From Blastomussa wellsi (taxonomy: Eukaryota > Cnidaria > Anthozoa > Scleractinia > Plerogyridae), in assembly GCA_947652115.1 (NCBI GenBank), contig OX393561.1, forward strand, positions 38,479,993-38,543,992: a DNA stretch of 64,000 nt. The letters are read 5' to 3'. This document shows positions 32,889 through 46,500 of this stretch, one piece after another (the first letter of the stretch is position 1; each line of letters opens with the position of its first letter). A model generated the notes under the pieces. It was not told the origin of the DNA. It did not search any database and saw only the letters and a program-made list of their open reading frames with translations. The translations under genes were made by a program, and so were the position numbers.

Positions 32889-34109
32889 CAACTTGTGGCT
32901 AAGCCTACCCAGAGCCACTTGTTCCGCGTGCACAGGCCCGGTCGGCTAAGACGGACAAGCGGCTCTGGGGACGAGAATGAAGGACGATTTGTTACCATAG
33001 AAAATGAGTTGATAATGATAATCGTTTATCGTCAACAGATCGGGAAGAGGCGGATCAAGCTTAACATTCTATAGTACTATGACAAATATTGTCTAAATCG
33101 GACGATATGTTCCGCAAGATTGAGAAGGATAATTGTTTTATTGTTCAACGAAGCGCATTTCAGCGAGAAACGCTGTGGTTAGACGGCTTTTTGCAAGACC
33201 TCGGCCAACTGATCATCGTAACTTGCGTATATCGAGGATATCTGTAAAGTACAGATGACGGATAACAATCGTTTCATGACCATATATGGGCAACGTGACA
33301 ATCTGTTGAATAATCAAAGAAATAAAAGTAATAATTACTCAGGAATTAGCAGCCGGGGCCTGGGTAACCTCGTTCCCAGGGCGGGAGAGAAACGTCTTGG
33401 CAATGAGGTTGGGAGGTGGAGCTGTACGTACGTACCTTTCCTGAATGCACGCATGGGTAATTTGCCAACAATTCCAACAAGTTATTTTAACCTTTATTGT
33501 TGCGCATGGATTTCTTACCATACAAATTTTTGGTTCCCTGACAATGTGTCCTTGTTTAGCTGCTCCCTATTGGTGGCTTTCACTGTCACGTAATTAAAAA
33601 CTAAATTCGCAACAATTCAACTACAGAAGCTAAGAATTTCAGATTTTGTAGGTGATAAATAGATAAAAAAATTCTCCAAGTCTCAGGCCTGTGCGGTGTG
33701 CCATTCGCGAGTTATTTGCCGAAACGTTCCACGCAAATTTACAAAGCTCAGTATAGAGACGCCATATTTGTGTCCTTCTGAGGGACACAAATATGGCCGC
33801 CGTGATGCCCGAGAAACCATCTGGAACTCAACTGTACCATAATAGCGACTCCTTTTGGCTCATGAGCTATTATACTTCCACATAAACACCACTTATTGTA
33901 TCTTAAATGTTCAAACTGCTGAAATTTAACAGGCCTAACCAAGAATAGTAGAAGCCGGTTTAAAAACATGCGCGAGTGGCTTGCTTATTTAAACGACTTT
34001 TGGTCTTCGTAATCATAGAAGAACCTTAAAAAGAGAACCAAAAATTACTACTGTGATCTAGCGGCTAAAGTTGTCCCTTCCTTTGCAATGTTGTTATTGA
34101 TGTGCGGCG
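32889..34109. other. Intergenic, hairpins only
   Basis: No gene supported. A perfect short hairpin lies at 33768-33804 (CCATATTTGTGTCC / GGACACAAATATGG). GTAACCTCGTTCCCAG at 33364 is a partial copy of the hairpin at 34110. Confidence 0.5.
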
Positions 34110-34150
34110 CCAACCTCGTTCCCAGAGAGAGACCCTGGGAACGAGGTTGG
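34110..34150. repeat. Perfect hairpin upstream of DGAT1 first exon 1a
   Basis: CCAACCTCGTTCCCAG, 9-nt loop, CTGGGAACGAGGTTGG. It lies 22 bp before the CRE-like site. Probably a dispersed repeat core. Confidence 0.8.
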
Positions 34151-34171
34151 TGTGGCGCGAGGTGATTATAA

Positions 34172-34179
34172 TGACGTCA
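34172..34179 (+). promoter_or_regulatory. CRE-like site before exon 1a
   Basis: TGACGTCA in the context TGACGTCACAATGC, 80 bp upstream of the exon 1a ATG. A near-identical CGACGTCACAATAC sits 81 bp upstream of exon 1b, suggesting an inherited promoter element for ATF/CREB-type factors. Binding itself is inferred. Confidence 0.55.
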
Positions 34180-34251
34180 CAATGCATAAGCGACAATTAT
34201 TGAATCAAATGTTAACAGTGCGTAAGCGAATCCGGGCAGACGGATAGAAAA

Positions 34252-34520
34252 ATGAATTTTCCACCTCTAACTGTGTTGGCGTTCCCTCCCAAACGGGTTC
34301 AAAGGAGTTCCGACAATTCCACCAGGTAAGTTTGCATTTTAGTCGTCCACAAAGATTCATTAAAAACCGATTCTTTTTCCATTTATTTGTCCATAGCGCG
34401 GTTTCCCATTAATCGAGTTTTCTCCTAAATTCCAGGATTCACAAATATTCTGAATCGTTAATCACATCAAGCACCTTTGAAAACTTCAAAGGGTTTTTGA
34501 ACTTGGGCTTTATACTGTTG
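34252..34520 (+). CDS. DGAT1: DGAT1 alternative first exons 1a + 2a
   Basis: Exon 1a 34252-34325 encodes [17 protein letters not shown] and ends at AG/GTAAGT. Exon 2a 34436-34520 encodes [17 protein letters not shown] then [10 protein letters not shown], one residue shorter than 2b and 2c. It ends TTG/GTAAGT in phase 0, ready to join 44088. Intron 1a is only 110 bp. Most distal of the three promoters (9.6 kb before exon 3). Confidence 0.85.
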
Positions 34521-37500
34521 GTAAGTCATAAGAGAAGAAAGATAGAAAATAATCTGTAACATGCACTGCCGATATCATCTTAAGAAATAACTTTATTTTA
34601 CGTGGATCACGCGCTTAGTTCTGGTTTTCTAACGGACTCGGTGCAACTTTTGGTAGGTTGGTGAAAAAGGTAGGTTCCGAAAAATAAATTAAATTAAAAT
34701 TAAAATAATATAAGATTGTTTGTCAGTGAGGTTGACATGAGCATGCGAACATTTTTTGCTGATGCTGCAAAATTTCAAATGTTGGAAACATATTGGAGTA
34801 TACGAGGTTGCGTTTCACGTCACGATAATACCACAAGGTTCGTAAACAATCGCTTCTGATTGGTGGTGAGCACAGATGAACAATTTTAAATAACTTAATT
34901 AAGTGGATATGGTGCAGCCTGTCTGCCTGGTTACAATTGATTAAGGTGGCTTACTACAGTTTTGAGGGAGTAAATGAGCCCATCTTTTAACTCTTTTTTA
35001 AAATGTTCAGAAGTGTTTTATCTTTCTCTTATTACTATTTGTTACAGCATACAACCATCATATGCAACATTTGAACAATACAAAATGGTGCTTTACAGCC
35101 AAAATTAGCGACCGAGAATCTAAGAAGGGACTGGGAACTAGTACTTTCAACGATTTTTTTCTCAAAATCTACCCGTACGACCCCAACACAAAATTTGAGA
35201 AATTAGTAATTGGCTCTGTCTAAACATTTATGCAAAATAAAATAAAAATCTGTAAGACAGATTTTGAGCTATTTTTAAAATAGGCAAAAAATCACATATT
35301 TCTATTTGCTGAAAATCTGTCTCACAGATTTTTATTTTATTCGGCATGAATGTTTAATCAAAGCCAATTACTAATTTCTGAAATTTTGAGGTGGGGTCAT
35401 ACGGGTAGATTTTGAGAAAAAAGCCGTTGAAAATATTAGTACCCAGTCCCTTTTTACAACCTCCTAATCAGTCGGTCGTTCATTTTGGCTATTTATTAGC
35501 ATTTTTTCCTTCAAATGTCGAATACGATTGTTGTACTTTGCAACAAATAGTAACGAGAAAGAAAAAAAAACATTTCTGGACATTCAACAACAGAGTTAAA
35601 AGTTGGGCTCGAAACTGTAGTAAGCCACCTTAAAGCTTGAACAAGAAGCCCCATGGCTTTATAAACGAGCCTAGTAACGTTATTTCCTGTAGTTGTTGTT
35701 ATGGTTCACGATAATAATTTCGTTAAGCTTGACATCCGATATACGATACTCGGCCGTGAATACGGTCAAACGCTGCTTCGTTTACACCGAATGGAGAGAC
35801 CTCTGTTCTCTTTCTAATAATAAAAGCCATCAAATAAAATTGTGTCCCTTTCTTTTAGACTTTGTATTTGTCCTTTTTAACTGCGCGAGTTAGTAGCTTG
35901 CTTTTGGTCTAAGCAGGGAGAATTTATTGTTGAGTTATAAACTTACACGAAATGCGCGCATTACGCACGTAATTCACCAAACGGAGTAAGATGGCGGATG
36001 TACATTTTACCAAAATACCTCGCGAACAACCCACAGGGCATATGCATATTATAGAAAGCTATGATGTAACGAAATTCTTCCCTGTACTAACAACATTGCT
36101 CTTGTCACGTTTGAAGGTCTATGCTTTTTTAGGGTGTTTGCGCGCAAAGAATTGTAGCGGAGCTCCGCAGAGGGCCGCAGAGCCCGGGAGCCCCATACCT
36201 ATAGAAATAGGAGAACCAAGCACCCATAGAAAGTGCAAACAGGAGAACCATGCCTTTCATTTCTCATGGTCACAATGGCAAGCGGCATTACTCGCGGGCG
36301 CGTACGTCCGTACGTACGTCCGTTCGACGACGCCCCAAATATCAATATGGCGGCTATAGTCCAGAAGCCATTTGCTCACATGTTTTCCATGTTATGGTCA
36401 ATTGCCAGCTGTCAAAAGAAGATATCCGCTGACGAGTATCACATGACCAGATCGCAGGCTCAGATTTAGAAATCACCAAGGTCACGTTTGTTTTTGAAGT
36501 TTACTGCTTACCAGGCATTGTTTTTGATTGATCGTGGGCTCAGGTCCGATAAATTGCTCCTGGCAGGATTTTTTAATTATTCATGGTCATTCTCAGTGGA
36601 AATTCTGCTATTGGAGTTGACGTTATTTATTTCAGCTGTGGAATCTTTCTTGAGTAGTTCCGCACGCTAGTACTTTTAATGAACGCATTGCAGGCAATTT
36701 CAAGTAGCTGATGGCAGATGACTCAGCAGCAGTAGAAGCAGGCATCCTTACTCTCTCCTCCGCAGAGGCTCCCCAATACGATCGTATTAGCAAATAAGTA
36801 AGCAAGCAAGTAAGCAAATCATAATGCGTGACCATCAATATAGGCTCGATTTTCGCCACTCTCTCGAGTCCAGTCTCCCCGAGAAGAGGCGGCAATCTCA
36901 CGCGTCCAGCCTGTGTTCGGTGAGGAGCGTGGGTTCCGATTCCCGAACAGCGGCTGGTAATCGAGCCTACCATCAATACCCTTCCCAGAAAATAAAAGTC
37001 GAAAGCATTAGACGGGCTCAGGCTCTGCCATCTAACTAGTGCGACCAGGAATAATAATAATAATGATTATTTTTTAATAATAATAATAATAATTTATAAA
37101 GCGCCCTTTCCCAAGGGTCCAAAGGCGCTATTTGCAAAGTCAAAATTAAAGGTAAAACTACAAAGGTAAGACAAAATACTTAAGTTGCGAAACACCAAAA
37201 TCACGTCATGAATTTAAATAGGCGCGTATAAAAAGAAAAGTTTTCAGCCGTCATTTAGAAACATCCCTAATATAATATGCTGAGGAAGACTGTTCCAGAG
37301 AAGCGGCGCAATAACAGAAAAAGCAGGACGGCCATGACTATTTGTGTTAAAAGCAGCGACGCTTAAGTGGAAGAAACTGTCTCTTCGTCGTAAAAAAACA
37401 GAATGCTTTAATTATGTATAAAACATTGAATGAACTTGCCCCAGAATATCTCCAATGTCTTTTCACTCAACGCCATGTTAATGATTATAACTTAAGAAAT

Positions 37501-40500
37501 CTTGAAGGTAAACTTCCGCTGCCCAAGCCAAATACTAATTACTTGAAACGAAGCTTTTGTTATAGCGGGCTTGTTTGTGGAATAACAAACTTGCCCCAGG
37601 ATTTAAAAAGCCATGGTTCTATTGGGCAGTTTAAAAGGGGTATTAAGAAGGTATCTGAGGTATCGGATTCCCACACGGCAATCATGTAAAACAGTTGTAA
37701 TGAATTTTAGTTTTTAACTTTTAGCTCAACTGATTATTCTCCGTGTTTAGATAAAGTTTTACTACTACTACTACTACTACGTACGGCAAGTAGGTTATTC
37801 TTTGAAGACCTAAGATCTCGTGGTGGATAGTAGTTTTTAAGAAGATCTTTAATGTAAGTAGGAGCCAGACCATGGAGAGCCTTGTAGGTAATGGTAAGTA
37901 TTTTAAATTCAATTCGGAGTTCAATGGGAAGCCAATGAAGATTTGCAAGAACAGTTGTAATGTGGCAGAACTAATGGCCGAAACAGTAACAACACGAGCA
38001 GGTGCATTCTGTACGCGCTGGAGTTGTTTAATCAGGTACTTTGGTAAACCATGTAGTAGCGAGTTACAGTAGTCAAGTTTTGATGTAACCAGGGCATGAA
38101 CAAGAACCTGGGCTGCATCAAAGGTGAGATATTTTACGGAGATGATAGAATGGCGATTTGCTGCAGATTGCAGTCACCTGAGGAACCAAACTCAGACATT
38201 CGTCAAAAAGAACTCCAATTAATGTTACTTGCTTCTGGTGAAGCCAGGACGCTCTCATCACAGACATGAATATGCGACTTGGGAGGTGTACAGATGATAT
38301 CACAAGAAGCTCAGTTTCTTGCCTTTGTTGAATTTCAATCTGTTTAAAAGCATCCAGGTACATAAAGCTGTGTATAATCCGCATAAAAATGGAAACTTAG
38401 TTCATTCTTACTGGCGATTTCACTCAACGGAGAAAAGTACAATGAGTATAAAAGATCACCAAGGACCGACACTTGGGGTACATCAACCTGCAAATCATGC
38501 AAACTGCAAAGGAATGAATATGAAACAAATTGATAAGCAAACAAACAACAAAACAAGAAAAAAAGAGGGTCTAACATAATAGGTTTTGAGAGATGCGGAA
38601 TGAACCCTTTCTAACTGGCATGATGCTGGATGAAAGAAAATTTAATTGCGGGGTGCTGGATCCGGTGAGAAGTCTGCGGGATGCGGGAATGTTTGATTTT
38701 TTCTGCGAGAAACGGGATGGAATACGGTCAAGATTAGGTAAAGAAATATGTGACACACGCAGCTTTTTGTACCTTTTTGTCTTATATTTCACTGACGGTC
38801 TGAATTTTTTTATCCCTGTCAGCAAGTCAATTTACGATCCAACTACTGTCAAAATAATCATGTACCTGTTACAGGTTTTTCAATTTTCTTGACAAAAATC
38901 ATTAAAATTCTAAGAGGAAGCCCACGTTTAGGGGGCGTCAGGGTTCCTTAGAGTTTAGCTTGCGTGCCAGGGGGCTCGAAGGAAAAGGGAGAACTAAGGG
39001 AAAACGAAAAGAGCGCGTAGCCGGCCATCGAAGAGAAGCGTGAACTAAAAGGGGACGGAGGGGAGGGAGGGGTTCCCTCCCCCTTTCCCTTCGCGCTTCG
39101 CGCTCTTCTCGCTTTCTCTTCTCCCCCAGTCCCTTTCGAGCCGCCTGTCACACAGGCTATTAGGGCTTCATTAGAGAGTTTTAGATCCGAGTTTAACGCG
39201 AACCTCTAACCGCGGTTTGCGGTTACCCGTTTGCGGTTCGACGTTCAAACGTAATTTCATTTAGATTGGCGGTGGACTAGATTGGTCGCCATTTTGAATC
39301 AGCAGCCATGAATGGCACTTGTTTTCAAAATCCAATAGAATTCATCAAATTTAGCATTTGGCTCAAATTTGTGCTTCTACTAATCGATAAAGACCTGCTC
39401 CACAATATTTTTGTATCAGTACGTGGGATAAAACAAGAATTATATGCTAAAAGCTTTCAGGTAAATGGTATACGTGAAAACACACCTCTCCACGTTGAAA
39501 ACGCACGTCGAAAACCTCAAAGGTGACGTGAAAGACTGGTCACGTGACGTCCAGCGGTTCGTGGTTCGCGGTAAACTCGAATCTAAAACGTCGTGACGTG
39601 ACTTGCTAGATTGAGTGCGGTTAACGAATGCTTTGACTGGCCTTTGACAGCGTGTCTCGAGTATTAAATGTCAACAACGAAGTGCACGTGGTTCACGGGC
39701 GGATTACGCACCACGAAAACCCCACGAAACCAAGCCCCCAAGTGGGGTGTAGCACGGATAATGTAGACTAGGGTGTTCTACCCAGACACACCACTAAGAA
39801 GCTTGTTCACAGAATAATTAAGAACTTTCTGCTGACAAAAATTAAAATGGCGAGTGAGGCGCTTTCCTTTCAAATTCGATGACGAACACAACAAGACCTG
39901 ACGACCTGACTCGTCCCCAGTCGTCTCTTATGAGAAAAATAACAGGGAATGTTGGGAAGGAGGCAGAAAGGATCAGAGACTTTCCTCCTTCCCATCATCC
40001 ATCACGCCTTGCCATTTTCGCAGAGGAGGCGATAGGGACGAGTCAGCAACAAGACAGGAATTTAAGGGCGACAATAGACGACAATAAGCGTTGTCAACAC
40101 CAACAACAACTTAGTAGATAACTATTAATGACCATTACGTTACCAATTGACAGTGAACTTTCTAATGCTGGAACTGGTACGGGTCGGCTGTAATCCGTCA
40201 ATGGAGAATGTTATTATTAAGACTGACCCTTAACCAGCGCAGTCAATTAGCCTACTCTTTTCAGTGGTAGAGTCACTCATCAACTATCACCTCATAGAAA
40301 TCTCGAGCTCATAATCTAATTGTTTTAGTAAAAGTCATAATAAACGAATCACGTGCAGGTGAAAAAAATTCTAAATCTTCCTTCAAAACTTCGCTAAAAG
40401 CGCGAAGGCATTGCCGTTTTGAGGACGACCTTCCCAAACCACTGCACTCTAATGGCTGATAGTGTGCAGTAGCTCAGCCAATCAGATTGCGGCATTTGCT

Positions 40501-43500
40501 TTAGTATACTAGTAGATTTTTACTAATTCTCTACTTGCACAAATCCCATAATACACCTCTTTTACCCCCAAAATTTTGCATAATCATTGTTTACAATTTC
40601 TCAGAAATGACACCACGAAATGTTTAATAAACTTTATTCAGTGAATTACAACCATGTTTGATCAATTTAAATTTTCAGTACCAGGCTCCATACCTTTGGG
40701 CCGCCCGTGTTGTATCTGCGCGCAAGCTAATTATCGACGTCACAATACCGTAATTCCCGAAACGATAACGTGCGCCGATCGTGTGTATTTTGCAGATGGA
40801 ATGTGAAGCATAAAAATGGTGACATTTCCGCCATTGAGACTGACGTCCGAACCCAAACGGGTGGAAAAACCACCCGACACAAAGTAAGATTGCGTTTGGT
40901 CCAGAAACAATTTTTTTTTGGTCGTCTTGAGTCGTTCGTTGAACAGACTTGCATTTGTCATCCGGTCATTCTTTTCTCAAATTCCAGGGTGCACAACCTC
41001 TCCGAATCTCTGATCACTTCCGACAGTGGTTTCGAAAAGTTTAGAGGATTGCTCAATTTGGCCTTGGTGCTTTTGGTAAGTTAGTTGATGGAGGTGGTTA
41101 TAAAAATCCCCGCGGAATTCCTACGGGGGCCTCTCGTTGGGTAGATTTTGCGATTTGACATTTTGTGTCAAGCCTGAGCTCTGCTAGAAAACTTGCTGAG
41201 AAATACCTAAGGAGTACGTTTTCGCGACAATAATATACCGCTAGTCCGTTAATGCTCGCGTCTGATTGGTTTTCCGTTATCCCTGAGAATTTCGCGCCAA
41301 AAAGAAAACCGCGGCCGCTGTAACAGCTCGTTACCAGTCTGTGCCACAAAAAACTAATTAAAAAAAAAGCGAGGAGAAAGAATTAAGAATCAAGAAACTG
41401 ATAAAAGTTGACGGTTCGTAGATGAGAATTCACACCAGAAGCATCAGAGAAAAGCATTCAGGTAAGATGATACAGTAAGTAGTCTTGGTTCACGGGAAGC
41501 ATTTAGATCAGAAACAGCCGACAAACAAGCAAACCACAGCGGGCAAAACAGCCCCTCGAGAAATGCCTGGCCCGTGTTCTTTCATTTCATCAGCTGATTT
41601 CATTAGTAGGATCAAAAACTGCACTGGCTCAACTAGCTATTTTCATGTATGCGATCTTTTCCTTTGGAAAAAACCACTGGCGCCGTCTAGCTAGTAGCAT
41701 AATTTTGTTTTCTGCTTGGAATCCTTCCTTACAATACAGGGCAGAACGCCAATTCAAAGGGGACAGACCACAATCTCAATGTAATTGGCTCCTGCAAAAA
41801 TGTGTCACAGCACTGAGTAAAAGTGTTTCATTCATATTCTGTATAAAGCTTACAGGAAGCAGACAGAGGTATTGCTTTACATCTCGTTCCTGTTTTGACT
41901 TGCCTCTCAACTATCTGAGCTTAATATTTTAATATATATTATAAAGCAAGAAAATGTAAGAAAATAGATAAATGCGCGCCTGCCTGCCCGCCAGTTTGCC
42001 AGCGGTTTCGAAAATACCGAAAATCACTACGTGGGGAGGGGTAGCCGCTAAAGTAAAAAAAAACTATATTCGCTTTTACCTTGAATTGTTTCAAAAAGAT
42101 TTTTGTACTGCCGTTGTATCTGATCAAAAAAGACGAAAACGTGTTTCGAAATTCAACTCGAACATTCCTGCCAAAAATAGCGATTTTTTTAACTTTCAAC
42201 TTTCGACTAAACTATGTTTTTACGGCCCCTCCCGACCCTAATAAAGCAATCACTGTCACGTGCAGAGTTGTTGACAATCACGATCATGGTGTCCAAAGGT
42301 GATCTGTTTCATTAGAAAATTCGAAGGATAAAGTAAACTTTTCTTCAGAATCATGAGTTCTACCACTTTAAAACGAAGATCATCGTCTAAACGAGTGGAA
42401 AAGACTACCGAAGGAAACTCTAAATCCAAGACTGTCGATTATGGTAAACGGTAAGTTTTCCAGATGGAATATCATCGTTTCTCTGCCAAAGTGCTCAAGT
42501 CACGAACGCAATGTAAGCGTTTTCTTCTATTAATTTCCAGGGTTCACGCATTTGAAGATTCTCTTTTAACATCAACGAGTGGTTTTGACAATTACAGAGG
42601 GCTGGTAAACTTATGTCTAACTTTGCTGGTAAGGGGAAGATTTTGAAGCAGGTAGCAGTTATCTTCCGGCGAAATTGAAACATCGATGCTGGAACTTGTG
42701 CTTCCTCCAACACTTGTCGTTATCAACTTTGCTGATACAGGCGAAATCTGCCTGTGCAGGTTGAATAGAAGACTCCGAAGATTGGTCGGATTTCCAGCCA
42801 TGGGGCATCATCTTTTTTCGTGTACCATTATAAAATCTACCTTTATGTATATTGAAGCAGATATTTGGCTATGGCTCCCTTTTTGCAACAGAATTTTACT
42901 TTTGTTTAACCGTTACTGTACAGGCCATTAAAACTTATTAGATTCGATTTTGATAAAATAGCCAAGATGTATCATTCACTGTGATTGGTCAGAACGTAAG
43001 GTGTTCTTGAGTTAATTAATATTTTTGGTTGGATGGCAAGTTTGTGCGTGACAAGTGATTACATGTAGACTGCCGTGCGTGTATGACTAAATCATAAATA
43101 AATTTTCGTTAAAATTACTGTTTTGTTCGTGAAACTGGATCATGCCTCCCCCCTCCCCTGTTTTAAATTTGTTCCCTGTTTTAAAATGAATCAAGTATAA
43201 ATGGCCTAAACATTATTGTTGTGCTAAAAGCCATAGCTAGGTGATAGCATCTAGAAATATTATTATTATGAGGCAATATACCTTTTATATGCCGCATGGG
43301 GATTGGGCGCTGGAGTTATACGTTCACCAATGATAAACCATTGAGGTCCAGAGCTGTCACCTTTTTCTATAACAACAACAACAACAACAAGGTGACAGAA
43401 ACATACATCCAATGCCCAATCCCTGTGCAGCATGTGAAAGGTCTATTCTATCATGTTGAACTTTTTTGCCTGTATCACATTTTTTAAATCCATGGTTATC

Positions 43501-46500
43501 TCTGTGATATTTGAAATGGGATAATGGACCTCAAGTATTGGAGAGGGTAACTCTCACATTTCTAACGGTGGTTTTGATATTTTGGTAAAATCTTAGTAGT
43601 TTTTATACGTTTTGTGGTACACTGTTTCAGTTTTTGGTCCTCTGACTTTTCCATTGTTTCAGACAGAAAAATGAACATACATTTACTGTACAATGTATAA
43701 AGGTACAACGGGAAACTTTCTCTTGGCCAGAGTCATATGAGCAAGTGCTAGTTTCCTGTTGGATTTCAGATTTCAATCTCTGATATTAATTTGGCTATTG
43801 AAGACTAAAACCCAGCTAACAAAACAGAGAAAAATATTAAATCAGGATTGGAAAAGCTCTTCAACTGAAAAACAGTTCTCATTCTTTTTCTCCCACTGGT
43901 TTAAAACTGCAATTTAGAGGGAAATAGGCTTAAAACAGGAAAATTGCAGGGAAACTTGGAGATTTTTGCATGCATTATTTTCCAAAAATGAAGCACATGC
44001 AACCTGCGTAAGAAATAAAGAGAAATGTTATCTAAATTGCTTATCTGTGGTGCATACCTATTTAACATATGTTCTTTAACATTGCAGATTCTGTCAAACT
44101 TCAGAGTGGCACTTGACAATGTGCTAAAGTAGGTTTTAATTTTAATGTTTAAAATGAAGTTTTGAATCCATGCAATGATGTGGACAGTAGTAACTAACTT
44201 GGAAATATTAACATAGAAATAAATATAATTGTAGTTATGTTTGGCTGTCCTGCGAAGGTTTTTACATGTTCAGTCATATATAAGGACTTAATAAAATTGT
44301 GTTCATTTTGCATACATGTACTAATAAGTTTCTTTTGTGAAGTAAATATCACCTTGGAGCACTCAGCATTATGTTACAAAATTCAATTGTGTTTGTTCCA
44401 TTTCTAAAGGTATGGCCTTCTTATTGATCCAGTTCAAGTCACAACAATATTTTTAGAAGATCCTTACCGTTGGCCATCAGCCTCACTTGTGATCTGTAAG
44501 TAATGTCAGTTGTAAGTCAGCATATGCATGTAGTCACTGGGCCATCAGGCTGGAGCTTATCCAAGTTGGGTCTGGTATGTTTCTACTCCCCCCTGGATGG
44601 GATGCTAGTCCAGCGCAAGGTTATTCTCCAGTATAAATTAATTTACTGGTGCCCATTTATACAACGTACATGTACATCTGGGTGAAGAGAGGCACTATGA
44701 GAGTAGTGTCTTGCCCAAGAATCTTTCCTGGCCGAGGCTCAAACTCAGGCCGTTGTATCCATAGTCCAGTGCACTAACCATTAGGCCACAGCGCCTCCCA
44801 CTAATGTCAATTTTGCATTTAGAATAATTCTTGCAAATATGTACATGAAAAATTGCTATGGCATAACATTAGTGAGTGGGTACCAGCAAATTTAATGCTT
44901 GGGACCATGTAACCCTGCCATGGACTATTCCATCCAGGGGGGAGTGGAAAATAATTCAAGTTGTTTCATGTTGAGGAAACTGTGATTTAAGCTCCAGCTT
45001 GATGGGCTACTAGCTAGGGTCATATGCAGATGTGTTTAAGTAAATGATTATGTGAGTGAATTATCTCTTCAGCCAATAATCAAATCAGTGTTAAAGCTCT
45101 GTGACATGAAAAAGTTTAAATGCAGTTAAATGCAATTTAACAGAGTTAACAACTAGAGCGCCAGTGATCACCTGGAGGTCAGCGGTATTTGGCGTGTGCG
45201 CATGTGCCACGATTCCATGTGCTCTCAGAGTGAGCGGGTTTGAGCGTTTTTTGTGCTGTGGCGGGCGTTCCTGGAGGTCTTCTGCGTGCTCTAGGCCTCA
45301 GCGTTTTTTCTCCATGGACCTGCAATCTTTTGTAGCATATTTTTCACTCGTTTCCGTCGCCATTTGTTGTCTTGCCTTCGCTCCACATGGTTCGTACAAC
45401 CAACAACAGTATGGCCTCTTCTTTGAACGAGTCTTCATCTGCTCCGCCTTCCTGTTCTGTCGAAACGCCGTCGGTTTCCCAACCTGGAGCTTCGACATCA
45501 ATTACTGTATCTCGTGAAGCATTGGCAGAAGCTTTTTCTGTGGCTTTAAGCCAGTCCTTGCCGCAGATTGTGTCGGCTCTTCAGGGAAATGCTTCGGTCA
45601 ACGTTCCTAACGCGTCTACAACGTCGCTCGTGCAGACAGTTCCAGATGCAACCGGAGTTGCTGTCAACGTTCCGAGCTCAAGTCAACCTCCCTCACCTTC
45701 AATGGCAGGTTCTGCTTCAGGTATTGTTGTACCACCGTTCATTTCGTCTTATTGCACGTTAGCAAACCCCATCCCGTCTAGTCAGGCAGCACCATCTTTG
45801 TTTGGTCCTCGTAGTAGCTCGAGTTCTTCTTCGCCCGCCTCTTCGTTTCTCACTCTTCATACAACACCTTCGTCATCTGGTTCCCTTATTGCTTCGAGTG
45901 TGGCACCGTTGGCCTCTCCTCCTTTAGGCAAGGGTTTTGTTGTCGGTCCGGGGTACTCACCTATTCCGGAAAAGTTGGTTTCAAAGATCAGGTCTGGTCA
46001 ATTCGTGGAATTGGCAGATTTGCTAGCTGAAAACCTGAAGGCCCAAGAGGTGGAACCACAGACATTCCTTGATGGGAAGCTTGTTGTCTCTTCAACCAAA
46101 AAGCGGGTGACAGAAATCACGGATGTTATTACTTGGGTCCAGGCCTTCACTGTTTATATGTGGATTCTCTGCAGTGCACACCCCTCTCGCTGGCAGGACA
46201 TGACCCAATACAAACTCCTCATCCTCCAGACTTCACGTCAGTTCCCTGGCAAAGCCTGGCTACACTATGACTCAGCATTTCGCAAGGATGCTGCTGCTCT
46301 AGGTTTGACCGACTGGTCACATATGAACTCCGATTTGTATAATTTTCATACTCGTGCATCTCTTCCCCCAACCAGTCAGTCTTCAGCTCTCCAGTCTCCG
46401 CCCGGGCAATCTACGTCCAGCTTGTCTAATTATTGTCGGTCCTGGAACGATGGAAAGTGCAGATGGACCTTTGGTCAGTGCCGCTATCGCCACTGCTGCG

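Larger units (their letters stand above)
31996..32990. mobile_element. Possible composite element bounded by inverted repeats
   Basis: The left end near 32005 (CATTCTCGTCCCCAG ... GGGCCTGTGCA) is the inverse of 32924-32980 (TGCACAGGCCCGG ... CTGGGGACGAGAATG). The interior holds a TIR element and two blocks of the same minisatellite. Element limits are approximate. Confidence 0.45.

Noticed and set aside
35991..36359. 122-codon frame starting MADVHFTK
   Set aside because: Most of it is low-complexity repeat sequence; no family pattern and no splice context.
34252..41075. DGAT1 exon pairs 1a and 1b as dead duplicates
   Set aside because: Both keep ATG, donors, acceptors, phase and the conserved ESLITS/NF/GxLNL pattern with no stop, so they read as working alternatives.
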